Below, piece by piece: positions 1-5,411 of a stretch of 5,411 nucleotides of DNA (position 1 is its first letter; every line of letters begins with the position of its first letter). The notes under the pieces are model-generated. The model was not told the origin of the DNA. It saw only the letters and a list, made by a program, of their open reading frames with translations, and did not search any database. This DNA comes from Verrucomicrobiales bacterium (GTDB lineage Bacteria > Verrucomicrobiota > Verrucomicrobiia > Limisphaerales > SXQI01). The stretch spans positions 1-5,411 of the forward strand of contig JAQGOX010000265.1 of NCBI GenBank assembly GCA_028293365.1, written 5' to 3'. A program made the position numbers and the translations under genes.

Positions 1-128
1 CAATCGATAAGGTTATCGCTAAAGTCGATGATCACGATCGGCTCAGGGCTGCTGATGGTAAAATGGAAAACACCCTCGCCGGTTTGCCTGGGTACAATCA
101 AAACAGGCGGTTGACGCTCTGATGTCAC
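1..128 (-). other. Start of a C-terminal domain, cut by the window
   Basis: Residues 1171-1212 follow the second FN3-like domain and end at FSDNLIDW at the window edge. The end resembles the ASTNLxxW motif found in C-terminal beta-rich domains of many verrucomicrobial secreted proteins, where it is followed by a threonine- and proline-rich strand and a short tail. Too little is present to name the domain. Confidence 0.4.
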
Positions 129-3100
129 CTCGATTGTGAATGAATGTTCTTCGGCGAACGGAGAAGTCGCGAATGAATTGTCAATGGCCTGGACGCTCCA
201 GTAATAAACTCCTGGAGCTAGATTTTGCAGGCGACTGGTTAAGCGCTCACCGGCGTTGCCCAATGAGGTCAATCGACGTTTACCGGTGACTGGATCGGCT
301 TGGGCGCTCATTACATCCTGACTTGCGGGTGTGCGACCCGCTCGGATGTTGTAGCTGAGTCCATTCGTTTGGTCAGGATCCACTGCCGCCGCCCAGGAAA
401 GAATCGCTGTGTCGCCGTGGAGGTCCGAAATAAGATTTGTCGGCGTGGCAGGATCTGTATTTGTGCCTCCTAAATTGTTTAGAAAACGTGAGACGAAGAA
501 AATAGTGTTTCCCAATTTGCCGCTCTTGGCTCCGGCTAACAGAAAATCGAGAGTTCCATCCTGATCGAAGTCTCCAAGCGTGGGCGATGCGGTGCCGACC
601 TTCGGAAGATTTGCTCCCGCATCAAGAAATCCATTTCCGCTGTTTGTAAAAACTCCGGAACCGGCCGATCCAAGCATAAGTATATCCAGCCTTCCATCTT
701 TGTTAAAATCGCCCCATGCCCCGATCCGGCCAGATGCAATCGCCGGAGGTATTTCGATTGGAGAAAAACCATTCGTTCCAGCGTTCCTAAAAACCATCGA
801 TCCTTGAGCATTCGCGGTGACCCCGGTCAGCAAAAGATCGAGCAAACCGTCATTATCGAAGTCGCCCCAACTGATCGAACCAGAGTAAAACCCGGGCAAC
901 CCGGCGGAAACGTTCACGAAATTTCCGCTGCCCAGATTACGAAACAAAAACGTGGTCCCAGCCGGTTCAGATGTTGTTTTTCCGGAAATGATTAAATCGG
1001 TAAATCCATCGTTATCGTAATCAGCCCAGGCGGCAGTGCCGGAAAAAACGCCGGGGAATTCGATCCCGGAATCCACAAAGAGATCGTTTCCCTCATTTCG
1101 GTAAAGACGGGCCGTTGGAGACCCGGTGCTGTCACCGCCGCACGCAAAGAGATCGAGATCTCCGTCGTTATCATAGTCGCCCCAGGCAAATGCGCCTTCG
1201 GGTCCTGTCTGATATCCGAATTGGATAAACAGAGTTTCGATCCTTTTAAAACCGGCAGCGCCATCATTTCGGAATAGGAACGTTTTAGATAATGAAGTTG
1301 AGTGACCTGCCGCTACAAAATCGAGGTCACCATCCCCATCGTAGTCCCCCCAGGCGGCGGTTCGCGGAGTAAAATCGGCGAATAGGTTCGTTTCTGGAAG
1401 AAATCCATGCAAATCGAGGTTTTGAAAAAGATGATTTCGCTCGGCAATCGTTTCGATTCCCGGGAGGAGGAAGTCCAGCAAACCATCATTGTTAAAATCC
1501 GCGCCTGAAATCGAAGCAAAACTTAGTGATTCGACGCCAGTTGGCGTGTCAGAAAACGGTTCGTAACTGCGCGTTGTAAAGCTCCGATCTTCTCCGAGAG
1601 CAATGCCGAAGGAATTCACCGCTACTGCTCTGTAATGATACAAGGTTAGAGGTTGTAAATGCAGGGCGCGCAACGAGACGGTCGTATTCACAGAGGAGGA
1701 TTCAATAGACGATGAGAGGGTGCGAAAGCCGTAATTCGTCCTGAGCCCGAATTCAAAGAACACGTCAGAATCTGCGCCGTTGGCGCTAACAACTGCATTT
1801 AGGGTGACCCGTGTTGCAGATTCAGCGTTGGTGGAACCAGTGAAGACAAGCGGAATTCCAGGTCCAACAACGAATGCGATTTCGTCCGAAAATGCGGAGC
1901 CTTGATACGAATTATCAATGGCTTGAACCGCGGCGTAATATTGCCCCTCGGGCAACCGGGCCAGCGTCCAATCCAACCGCTCCCCGGCGTTTCCCGCACC
2001 CAACAAGAGCCGAGATCCATTCGTAAGGGCCATGGGGGAAACGATATCTCCAGCGCCCGGAACAGTTCCCACGCGAAGATTGTAAGTCAGGCCGCTTTCC
2101 TGGTTCAAATCGTGCGACGCATCCCAGGAGAATGTGGCCGCATTATTCGTAGAGAACACGCGGAGGTTCTGGGCCGCACTGGGAGCCGTATTGGTTCCGG
2201 CAGCATTGTTCCGATAAATATTTATTGCCGTCGCGCTTGTAAGGACATCCACCCTCCCGTCGTTGTCAAAATCACCGATCGCTGTCGATCTGGACGCAGT
2301 ACTTGCGAAGGCAGATGGAAGTTTATGAAAAGTGTTTTGCCCCAGATTCAAGTAGATTGCTTGAACGCCGCTGCCCGAGAGATTCTGGCCAGACAGAAGC
2401 AAATCAAGTTTCCCATCGTTGTTAAAATCGCACCAAATCACTGTTCCATTCGCCAATGCTGGCAGGTCGAGTGCAAGTTTTGAAAACGAACCCGCATTAT
2501 TTAGATAGACCGCCGCAAAACCCTGGGAGGAGTTGGTCATTCCGCAAACCGCGAGATCCAGGTCACCGTCGCCATCAATATCTCCCCACGCAATGCTCGT
2601 GCGCGTGAGTCCGGGAATAGGAGTCGCCACTGTAGAAAAGTTGTAGTGCCCATCATTGTGGTAAAGGATGAATATCGGAGGCCGCGACGAATTCGTCTGG
2701 CCGCTCACCACAAAATCCGTATTTCCATCAGAATCGTAGTCAGCAAACGACACTGCTCCGGAACTGACTTGCGGGAGAAGGATCGGTACACGCGTAAAAT
2801 TGCCGTCGATATCGTTATGAAATAAAGCGGTCATTGATGGCCCGAACCGGAGCAAACCAAAGATACCAGAAATCAAAAGGTCAGATCGCCCGTCATTGTC
2901 AACATCTCCCCAGGCGAGAGCAGCGCCGTCCCCCACCCCGAAAACTCCAGGTAACGGAGATAGATTCGTGGTATTTGCATTTAAACCCACAAGAGAATTG
3001 ACCTGATTCGAATTCTCGCCCGCAATAATCAGGTCAAGCCTTCCATTCCTGTCCTCATCGAATAGATCAATCCAGGTAGGAATTACAAACTTTGTCGAGG

Positions 3101-3638
3101 AGACTTTGCTGAATCTGAAATCGGAGTCGTTCCGAAAAAGAGCGAAAGGACTTAATACATCCAAAAAACCATTTCCGTCCGTATCTCCAACGCGAACTCC
3201 ATTCAAACCACCCGATTCACCATTGAATTGTTTAACCAAAGTGAAGCTTTCAATTGTTAACGTGAATTGAGCAGTTGCAGTCGCGCCACCTGGATCAGTA
3301 ACGGTCACGTTGACAACTGTTGCTCCGATTCGGTCGGGCGCGGGCAAAATCAGGAGATTCCGCTCATTTCCGGTTCCGGTCACCTGAATGTTATCCGCTG
3401 GGAGCAGAATTGTGTTGGTCGAACCCACCGTAATGGTCAGGTCCTCCGCCGCAGTCTCCGGATCGCTGATCGTGAACGGGACCTTAGGAATTGGATCGCC
3501 GGGAGCAATGACGAGATTTGCGAATGGCGAAATCGACGGCGCTCTATTTTCAGCGCCGGGTGAAGGCACTAGAAGAAAGCAACAGACCAGGAGTTGAACA
3601 CAAAGAGCGACGCTATATTGGGATCGAGCACGAGACAT
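1..3638 (-). CDS. Secreted FG-GAP/VCBS double beta-propeller protein with FN3 domains (3' end outside window)
   Basis: The frame is open for 1212 codons from ATG 3638-3636 to the window edge, so the C-terminus is missing. The start is the first ATG after an in-frame TAG (3659-3657) and leads directly into a signal peptide; no Shine-Dalgarno sequence precedes it. Residues 1-29 are a signal peptide, 31-129 an Ig/cadherin-like domain, about 140-482 seven FG-GAP/VCBS blades, 483-591 an FN3-like domain, 594-689 another beta-sandwich, about 698-1059 seven further blades, 1060-1170 a second FN3-like domain, and 1171 onward an incomplete C-terminal domain. Blades follow the pattern WGDxDxDGxxDLLxSG, then YRNxGxxxF. 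Such proteins are exported, bind calcium in the blade loops and usually serve adhesion or ligand binding; no catalytic motif is visible. It is divergent from the delta-60 gene at 3781. The specific function is unknown. The architecture call is firm and the biological role is inference. Confidence 0.93.
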   Translation of the reverse strand, partial: MSRARSQYSVALCVQLLVCCFLLVPSPGAENRAPSISPFANLVIAPGDPIPKVPFTISDPETAAEDLTITVGSTNTILLPADNIQVTGTGNERNLLILPAPDRIGATVVNVTVTDPGGATATAQFTLTIESFTLVKQFNGESGGLNGVRVGDTDGNGFLDVLSPFALFRNDSDFRFSKVSSTKFVIPTWIDLFDEDRNGRLDLIIAGENSNQVNSLVGLNANTTNLSPLPGVFGVGDGAALAWGDVDNDGRSDLLISGIFGLLRFGPSMTALFHNDIDGNFTRVPILLPQVSSGAVSFADYDSDGNTDFVVSGQTNSSRPPIFILYHNDGHYNFSTVATPIPGLTRTSIAWGDIDGDGDLDLAVCGMTNSSQGFAAVYLNNAGSFSKLALDLPALANGTVIWCDFNNDGKLDLLLSGQNLSGSGVQAIYLNLGQNTFHKLPSAFASTASRSTAIGDFDNDGRVDVLTSATAINIYRNNAAGTNTAPSAAQNLRVFSTNNAATFSWDASHDLNQESGLTYNLRVGTVPGAGDIVSPMALTNGSRLLLGAGNAGERLDWTLARLPEGQYYAAVQAIDNSYQGSAFSDEIAFVVGPGIPLVFTGSTNAESATRVTLNAVVSANGADSDVFFEFGLRTNYGFRTLSSSIESSSVNTTVSLRALHLQPLTLYHYRAVAVNSFGIALGEDRSFTTRSYEPFSDTPTGVESLSFASISGADFNNDGLLDFLLPGIETIAERNHLFQNLDLHGFLPETNLFADFTPRTAAWGDYDGDGDLDFVAAGHSTSLSKTFLFRNDGAAGFKRIETLFIQFGYQTGPEGAFAWGDYDNDGDLDLFACGGDSTGSPTARLYRNEGNDLFVDSGIEFPGVFSGTAAWADYDNDGFTDLIISGKTTSEPAGTTFLFRNLGSGNFVNVSAGLPGFYSGSISWGDFDNDGLLDLLLTGVTANAQGSMVFRNAGTNGFSPIEIPPAIASGRIGAWGDFNKDGRLDILMLGSAGSGVFTNSGNGFLDAGANLPKVGTASPTLGDFDQDGTLDFLLAGAKSGKLGNTIFFVSRFLNNLGGTNTDPATPTNLISDLHGDTAILSWAAAVDPDQTNGLSYNIRAGRTPASQDVMSAQADPVTGKRRLTSLGNAGERLTSRLQNLAPGVYYWSVQAIDNSFATSPFAEEHSFTIEVTSERQPPVLIVPRQTGEGVFHFTISSPEPIVIIDFSDNLID
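129..461 (-). other. Fibronectin III-like domain 2 (residues 1060-1170)
   Basis: The domain begins NTDPATPTNLIS and continues through LSWAAAVDPDQTNGLSYNIR, AGRTPASQDVMS, GNAGERL, YYWSVQAIDNSF and SPFAEEHSFTI. It is a clear paralogue of the domain at residues 483-591: GNAGERL and QAIDNS are identical and the lengths nearly equal. It keeps the typical Trp of YYWSVQAID. It follows the second propeller exactly as its copy follows the first. Confidence 0.83.
462..1547 (-). repeat. Second seven-blade FG-GAP/VCBS repeat block
   Basis: Seven loops start at residues 714, 765, 821, 873, 926, 977 and 1023 (bases 1499, 1346, 1178, 1022, 863, 710 and 572, minus strand), spaced by 51, 56, 52, 53, 51 and 46 residues. 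Examples are DYDGDGDLD, DYDNDGDLD, DFDNDGLLD and DFNKDGRLD. Most units have WGD or WAD before the loop, then FRN or YRN and a Gly-rich turn. Units here are closer to the family consensus than in the first block, with AWGDYDNDGDLDLF as the best match. A second complete seven-bladed propeller is the likely fold. Confidence 0.88.
1572..1859 (-). other. Second beta-sandwich domain (residues 594-689)
   Basis: The segment contains RVTLNAVVSANGADSDVFFE, then FGLRTNYG, LQPLTLYHYRAVAVNSFG and DRSFTT. This is the common bacterial module with consensus ATLNGxVNPNGxxTxxxFEYG, then LxPxTxYHYRxVAxNxxG and a final FTT, an FN3-type fold. It occurs once, between the first FN3-like domain and the second propeller, and so takes the place that the Ig-like domain holds before the first propeller. 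Confidence 0.8.
1866..2192 (-). other. Fibronectin III-like domain 1 (residues 483-591)
   Basis: It begins NTAPSAAQNLRV, continues through FSWDASHDLNQ, GLTYNLRVGT, GDIVSPM and GNAGERLDW, and ends at QAIDNSYQGSAFSDE. This is the FN3-like module that commonly follows FG-GAP blades in Bacteroidota and Verrucomicrobiota secreted proteins, usually with the motifs LTYNLRVGTxPGG and YYWSVQAID. Here the Trp of YYWSVQAID is replaced, giving YYAAVQAID. It links the first propeller to the next beta-sandwich and is presumably structural. Confidence 0.82.
2193..3221 (-). repeat. First seven-blade FG-GAP/VCBS repeat block
   Basis: Seven Asp-rich loops of the form Dx[DN]x[DN]GxxD start at residues 152, 194, 245, 300, 353, 404 and 456, that is at bases 3185, 3059, 2906, 2741, 2582, 2429 and 2273 on the minus strand. 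Spacing is 42, 51, 55, 53, 51 and 52 residues. Examples are DVDNDGRSD, DIDGDGDLD and DFDNDGRVD. Between loops each unit runs through a hydrophobic DLLxSG strand, an aromatic F/Y segment with LxxN, and a short FxxV strand. Seven such units match the usual blade number of integrin-alpha-like FG-GAP propellers. The block probably folds as one closed propeller that binds a calcium ion in each loop. Confidence 0.88.
3252..3548 (-). other. N-terminal Ig/cadherin-like domain (residues 31-129)
   Basis: This stretch begins NRAPSISP, carries FTISDPETAAEDLTITV near the front and ends VNVTVTDPGGATATAQF before TLTI. That pattern (APxIS, a DxETAxxxLTxTV core, then GxxxVxVTVTDxGGxxxxxxFxLTV) is typical of the bacterial Ig-like or cadherin-like tandem domains found in large secreted proteins of Verrucomicrobiota and other environmental bacteria. 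Here it occurs once, directly before the first propeller, where it may act as a spacer or a presentation module. Confidence 0.75.
3552..3638 (-). other. Sec signal peptide of the FG-GAP protein
   Basis: Residues 1-29 have a short basic n-region (MSRAR), a hydrophobic core at about residues 10-24 (VALCVQLLVCCFLLV) and a polar end PSPGA, with likely cleavage after Ala29 before ENRAP. Cysteines 19 and 20 lie inside the core, but the residue before Cys19 is Val, so a lipobox is poorly supported. Export through Sec with signal peptidase I is the simplest reading. Confidence 0.8.
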
Positions 3639-3673
3639 TGGTAAATAATGCAGTATCTATTTATATGCTTTGA

Positions 3674-3684
3674 AATGCTGCATT
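3674..3684. repeat. Short inverted repeat AATGC-T-GCATT
   Basis: This is a perfect 5-base inverted repeat around one central base, about 36 bases upstream of the minus-strand start codon and overlapping the end of the TTGAAA box on the plus strand. Its place between divergent genes would suit an operator. A palindrome this short could also be chance. Confidence 0.3.
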
Positions 3685-3699
3685 AGCACAAACAAAAAA

Positions 3700-3716
3700 T
3701 GATTCGAGCGGAATCA
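3700..3716. repeat. Inverted repeat TGATTC-GAGCG-GAATCA
   Basis: Perfect 6-base arms flank a 5-base spacer near the middle of the divergent intergenic region. The size and spacing resemble a dimeric regulator binding site. The flanks are not complementary and the hairpin would be weak, so a protein-binding site is more plausible than a terminator. No regulator gene is in the window. Confidence 0.35.
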
Positions 3717-3734
3717 AGGTCGTTCAGTTCAACC

Positions 3735-3764
3735 CAATCCGATCCTGTTCGTTGGTATGGATTG
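3735..3764. repeat. Inverted repeat CAATCC / GGATTG with 18-base spacer
   Basis: Perfect 6-base arms at 3735-3740 and 3759-3764 lie just upstream of the plus-strand start at 3781. The downstream arm begins at the last base of the alternative ATG at 3757-3759. The two arms could pair in the 5' leader of the mRNA, but the long loop and short stem make this weak evidence. Confidence 0.2.
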
Positions 3765-3780
3765 TGCTGATTTTCGGCAT

Positions 3781-5411
3781 ATGACCCAAAGCGATTCCAA
3801 GGTCAGGGTTTCCGAAATTTGTGGCGTTGTCTCCACGCACTCTCTGCTAAAATCACTCCTCGCCTTCACATTGTTAGGCTCGAACTTGTTTCCGCCGCCC
3901 GTCGTCGCAGCCTGTGTTGCACTGCCTGAAATTGCAGCCAACAACGCTGTAGTGAAGATTCTTTATCCACTGCCCAATGGGGAGGTTATAGTAGCCGGTT
4001 CGTTTGCCGAAATTGCCGGCAAGTCCCAGACTAACCTCGCGAGACTAACGGCTGCGGGTGATTTGGATGAATCGTTTCGGCCGGTTACGTCTGACGCGAT
4101 TCAATTTCTAGTGCCCGATAAACAAGGTCGCGTCATTGTCAGCCAGGGTGAAGGAACCGAACTTATTGCTTTTCGACCCGATGGTTCCCTGGACCCAACC
4201 TATAAAACGGAGGGCCGGTCTTATTCTTCCCTGGCAGTTGACTCACAAAACCGTGTTTTGGCTTTCATTTCTCAGGGAGAATCAGGATTCATCCTGCGCC
4301 TGCTTGGCAATGGCAGACGTGATCCCGATTTTAACATTGTTTCATCTACCAATGAGGATCTATCCAGTTTTGTTTTGCTTCCCAACGATGAGATCGTTTT
4401 CACGCTGTATGACGCAGAGCAATTCAAGACCACTATCTATAAATCGGATCAGAACGGCAGGGTGGTGGCCGGATTTCGATCGTGGTCACTGACTGGATTG
4501 CATCGATTAATCGGACGAAGAGGGACTGAATTATTGTACTTAGCTGATTCCAGGGATACTCCTTTCTCGGTCGGAGAATTTGGTATCGATGGAACGTTGC
4601 TTCGCGAATTTAGTTGGCCGAGCCGGTCCGTGGCAGCGTTTGCCGCAGATCCCAATGGCATCCCTTACTTCCTCGCCAAAGATGAAGGGAAGATTGCTTC
4701 GTTTGATAAAGTCATCGGAATACCTCTCTCCTCCGCATTTGGAGTGCTCAGTTCAAATCACTTTTTACTATTTTCGAATCAGCCGCAATTGGGTGCCACA
4801 ATATTTCGGATAAACTCAACCGGCGAGGTGGAACAAAAAATCCAGGTCTTCCAATCCGGAAGTCCTTATGTGAACAGTCGTCCGTCCGCGATCGGTGGTC
4901 TGCTTCTCGTGGGCTCTTTTGAGAGAGTCGCCCAGGTGGATCGTTTTCATCTCGCGAGATTGCAAAGCGACTTCTCCCTGGATCACTCGTTTAATCCGGA
5001 CAAAATCGCCACAAACTTTCTTCAGATTGGGACTTTCGAGTTTTTGGATGGTGGTGTGGGCCTGGTTGACGCCTCCCAAGTCGCGACAAATCCTGTCGGA
5101 AACCGTATTCTACGCCTCCTTCCCGCTGGCGAGTTGGATGCTGCTTATCTTACCCCGCCAGCGGTTGTCGCGACGAATCTGAATGGTCAACCACTGCTGC
5201 TTACTTTGCCAAATAATGAAATTATCTTCGCGGGTTCGGCCACATCGACGGTTTCAAATCCGCTCAACAGCCTCGTCCATCTTGGGCAGAGCGGGCAGCT
5301 TGTTTCGACGGTTCCAGTATTTGATCCGTGGGCCGCTCCAGGAGCGCGGTTTAGCGGCCTGGCAAAGTATGGTGCCAACCAGTTTCTCGTCGGACTCTAC
5401 ATTTCTAATGC
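3781..5411 (+). CDS. Secreted delta-60 (DUF5122) repeat beta-propeller protein (3' end outside window)
   Basis: The frame is open for 543 codons from ATG 3781 to the window edge. An in-frame ATG at 3757 would add eight residues (MDCADFRH); the upstream stop is TGA 3700-3702. I prefer 3781 because it gives a shorter n-region, but neither start has a visible ribosome site. Residues 22-44 form an export signal (LLKSLLAFTLLG core, then VVAA), followed by C45. From residue 57 the protein consists of about eleven repeats of 33-55 residues. Repeat 1 has NGEVIVAGSF, LARL and GDLDESF; repeat 8 has LLLVGSF, LARL and FSLDHSFNPD. These match the delta-60/DUF5122 pattern (IxVGGxF, then ARLxxDGxLDxxF), which is thought to fold as a beta-propeller. 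The middle repeats are degenerate. No catalytic or anchoring motif is visible. It lies divergent from the FG-GAP protein gene. The family call is good and the function is unknown. Confidence 0.9.
   Translation, partial: MTQSDSKVRVSEICGVVSTHSLLKSLLAFTLLGSNLFPPPVVAACVALPEIAANNAVVKILYPLPNGEVIVAGSFAEIAGKSQTNLARLTAAGDLDESFRPVTSDAIQFLVPDKQGRVIVSQGEGTELIAFRPDGSLDPTYKTEGRSYSSLAVDSQNRVLAFISQGESGFILRLLGNGRRDPDFNIVSSTNEDLSSFVLLPNDEIVFTLYDAEQFKTTIYKSDQNGRVVAGFRSWSLTGLHRLIGRRGTELLYLADSRDTPFSVGEFGIDGTLLREFSWPSRSVAAFAADPNGIPYFLAKDEGKIASFDKVIGIPLSSAFGVLSSNHFLLFSNQPQLGATIFRINSTGEVEQKIQVFQSGSPYVNSRPSAIGGLLLVGSFERVAQVDRFHLARLQSDFSLDHSFNPDKIATNFLQIGTFEFLDGGVGLVDASQVATNPVGNRILRLLPAGELDAAYLTPPAVVATNLNGQPLLLTLPNNEIIFAGSATSTVSNPLNSLVHLGQSGQLVSTVPVFDPWAAPGARFSGLAKYGANQFLVGLYISN
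3844..3915 (+). other. Export signal of the delta-60 protein, possible lipobox
   Basis: Residues 22-45 read LLKSLLAFTLLGSNLF, PPP, then VVAAC. The n-region is long (about 24 residues) and carries K7, R9 and K24. Val42-Ala43-Ala44-Cys45 fits a relaxed lipobox, which would make the protein a lipoprotein. The alternative is cleavage by signal peptidase I after Ala44 or Ala47. The three prolines inside the hydrophobic stretch are unusual for either class. Confidence 0.55.
3949..5411 (+). repeat. Array of about eleven delta-60 type repeats
   Basis: The turn before the core strand (NG, QG or similar) falls at residues 67, 116, 157, 203, 248, 293, 326, 372, 424, 479 and 533. Units run PxGxVxVxGxF, a variable loop, then an [AI]xRLxxxGxLDxxF segment. 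Repeat 2 keeps DGSLDPTY, repeat 3 ILRLLGNGRRDPDF, repeat 7 FRINSTGEV and repeat 9 ILRLLPAGELDAAY. Repeats 4 to 6 have lost most of the RL and LD signature. The array continues past the window edge. Confidence 0.75.

Larger units (their letters stand above)
3639..3780. promoter_or_regulatory. Divergent intergenic control region
   Basis: These bases separate the two start codons and must hold the promoters for both genes unless transcription begins elsewhere. The part nearer the minus-strand gene is AT-rich, with ATATAAATAGATACT reading towards that gene as a possible -10 area. TTGAAA at 3670-3675 could be a -35 for the plus-strand gene, but no good -10 follows at normal spacing. Neither start has a clear Shine-Dalgarno sequence, which is common in Bacteroidota and parts of the PVC group. 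Exact promoter positions cannot be fixed by eye. Confidence 0.5.

Noticed and set aside
1902..2483. 193-codon open frame on the plus strand
   Set aside because: It lies entirely antisense to the FG-GAP gene, across blades 6 and 7 and the first FN3-like domain. The translation is rich in Arg, Ile and Cys, with no domain pattern or signal, as expected of a shadow of a long coding frame.
462..3221. Recurring DNA words such as GTTAAAATC and CCATCGTTGT looking like DNA repeats
   Set aside because: They sit at the same phase in each blade and encode the conserved loop (DFNNDG and similar). They follow from the protein repeats and are not CRISPR, integration or regulatory repeats; spacing is 138-168 bases without conserved whole units.
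3639..3780. tRNA, small RNA or riboswitch in the intergenic region
   Set aside because: No cloverleaf, strong stem or terminator with a T-run is present; the inverted repeats have arms of only five or six bases.
3729..3944. Minus-strand open frame of 71 codons near the intergenic region
   Set aside because: It is antisense to the start and signal sequence of the delta-60 gene. It has no ribosome site, signal or family motif, and it would overlap the divergent promoter.
4136..4492. 118-codon open frame on the plus strand
   Set aside because: It is in a different phase inside the delta-60 gene, whose own frame has clear repeat motifs across the same bases. The alternative translation shows no recognisable pattern.

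Overview
The window holds the 5' parts of two long, divergently transcribed genes for predicted secreted beta-propeller proteins. They are separated by about 140 bases, and both run off the window edges. No RNA gene, CRISPR array, mobile element or enzyme was found. Composition is close to half GC by eye. The repeat families suggest an environmental bacterium with large secreted repeat proteins, most likely Verrucomicrobiota or a relative in the PVC or Bacteroidota groups. This is inferred from domain style, since there is no marker gene.

Minus strand, 3638 down to 1: an open frame of 1212 codons with no stop. After a Sec signal peptide come an Ig/cadherin-like domain, seven FG-GAP/VCBS blades, a fibronectin III-like domain, a second and different beta-sandwich domain, seven more FG-GAP/VCBS blades, a second fibronectin III-like domain, and the beginning of a C-terminal domain cut by the window edge. 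The layout reads as two copies of sandwich, seven-blade propeller and FN3. All fourteen blades carry a complete Asp-rich calcium-binding loop.

Intergenic, 3639-3780: an AT-rich divergent control region with three short inverted repeats. There is no clear Shine-Dalgarno sequence for either gene.

Plus strand, 3781 to 5411: an open frame of 543 codons encoding a signal-bearing protein built of about eleven delta-60 (DUF5122) type repeats. The first and eighth are close to consensus and those between are degenerate.

The two proteins share an export route, a repeat-propeller build and a promoter region, so they may act together at the cell surface or outside the cell, for example in adhesion or in binding polymers or proteins. 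Nothing in the sequence fixes a ligand. These long frames explain the shorter open frames in other phases and strands, none of which looks like a real gene.
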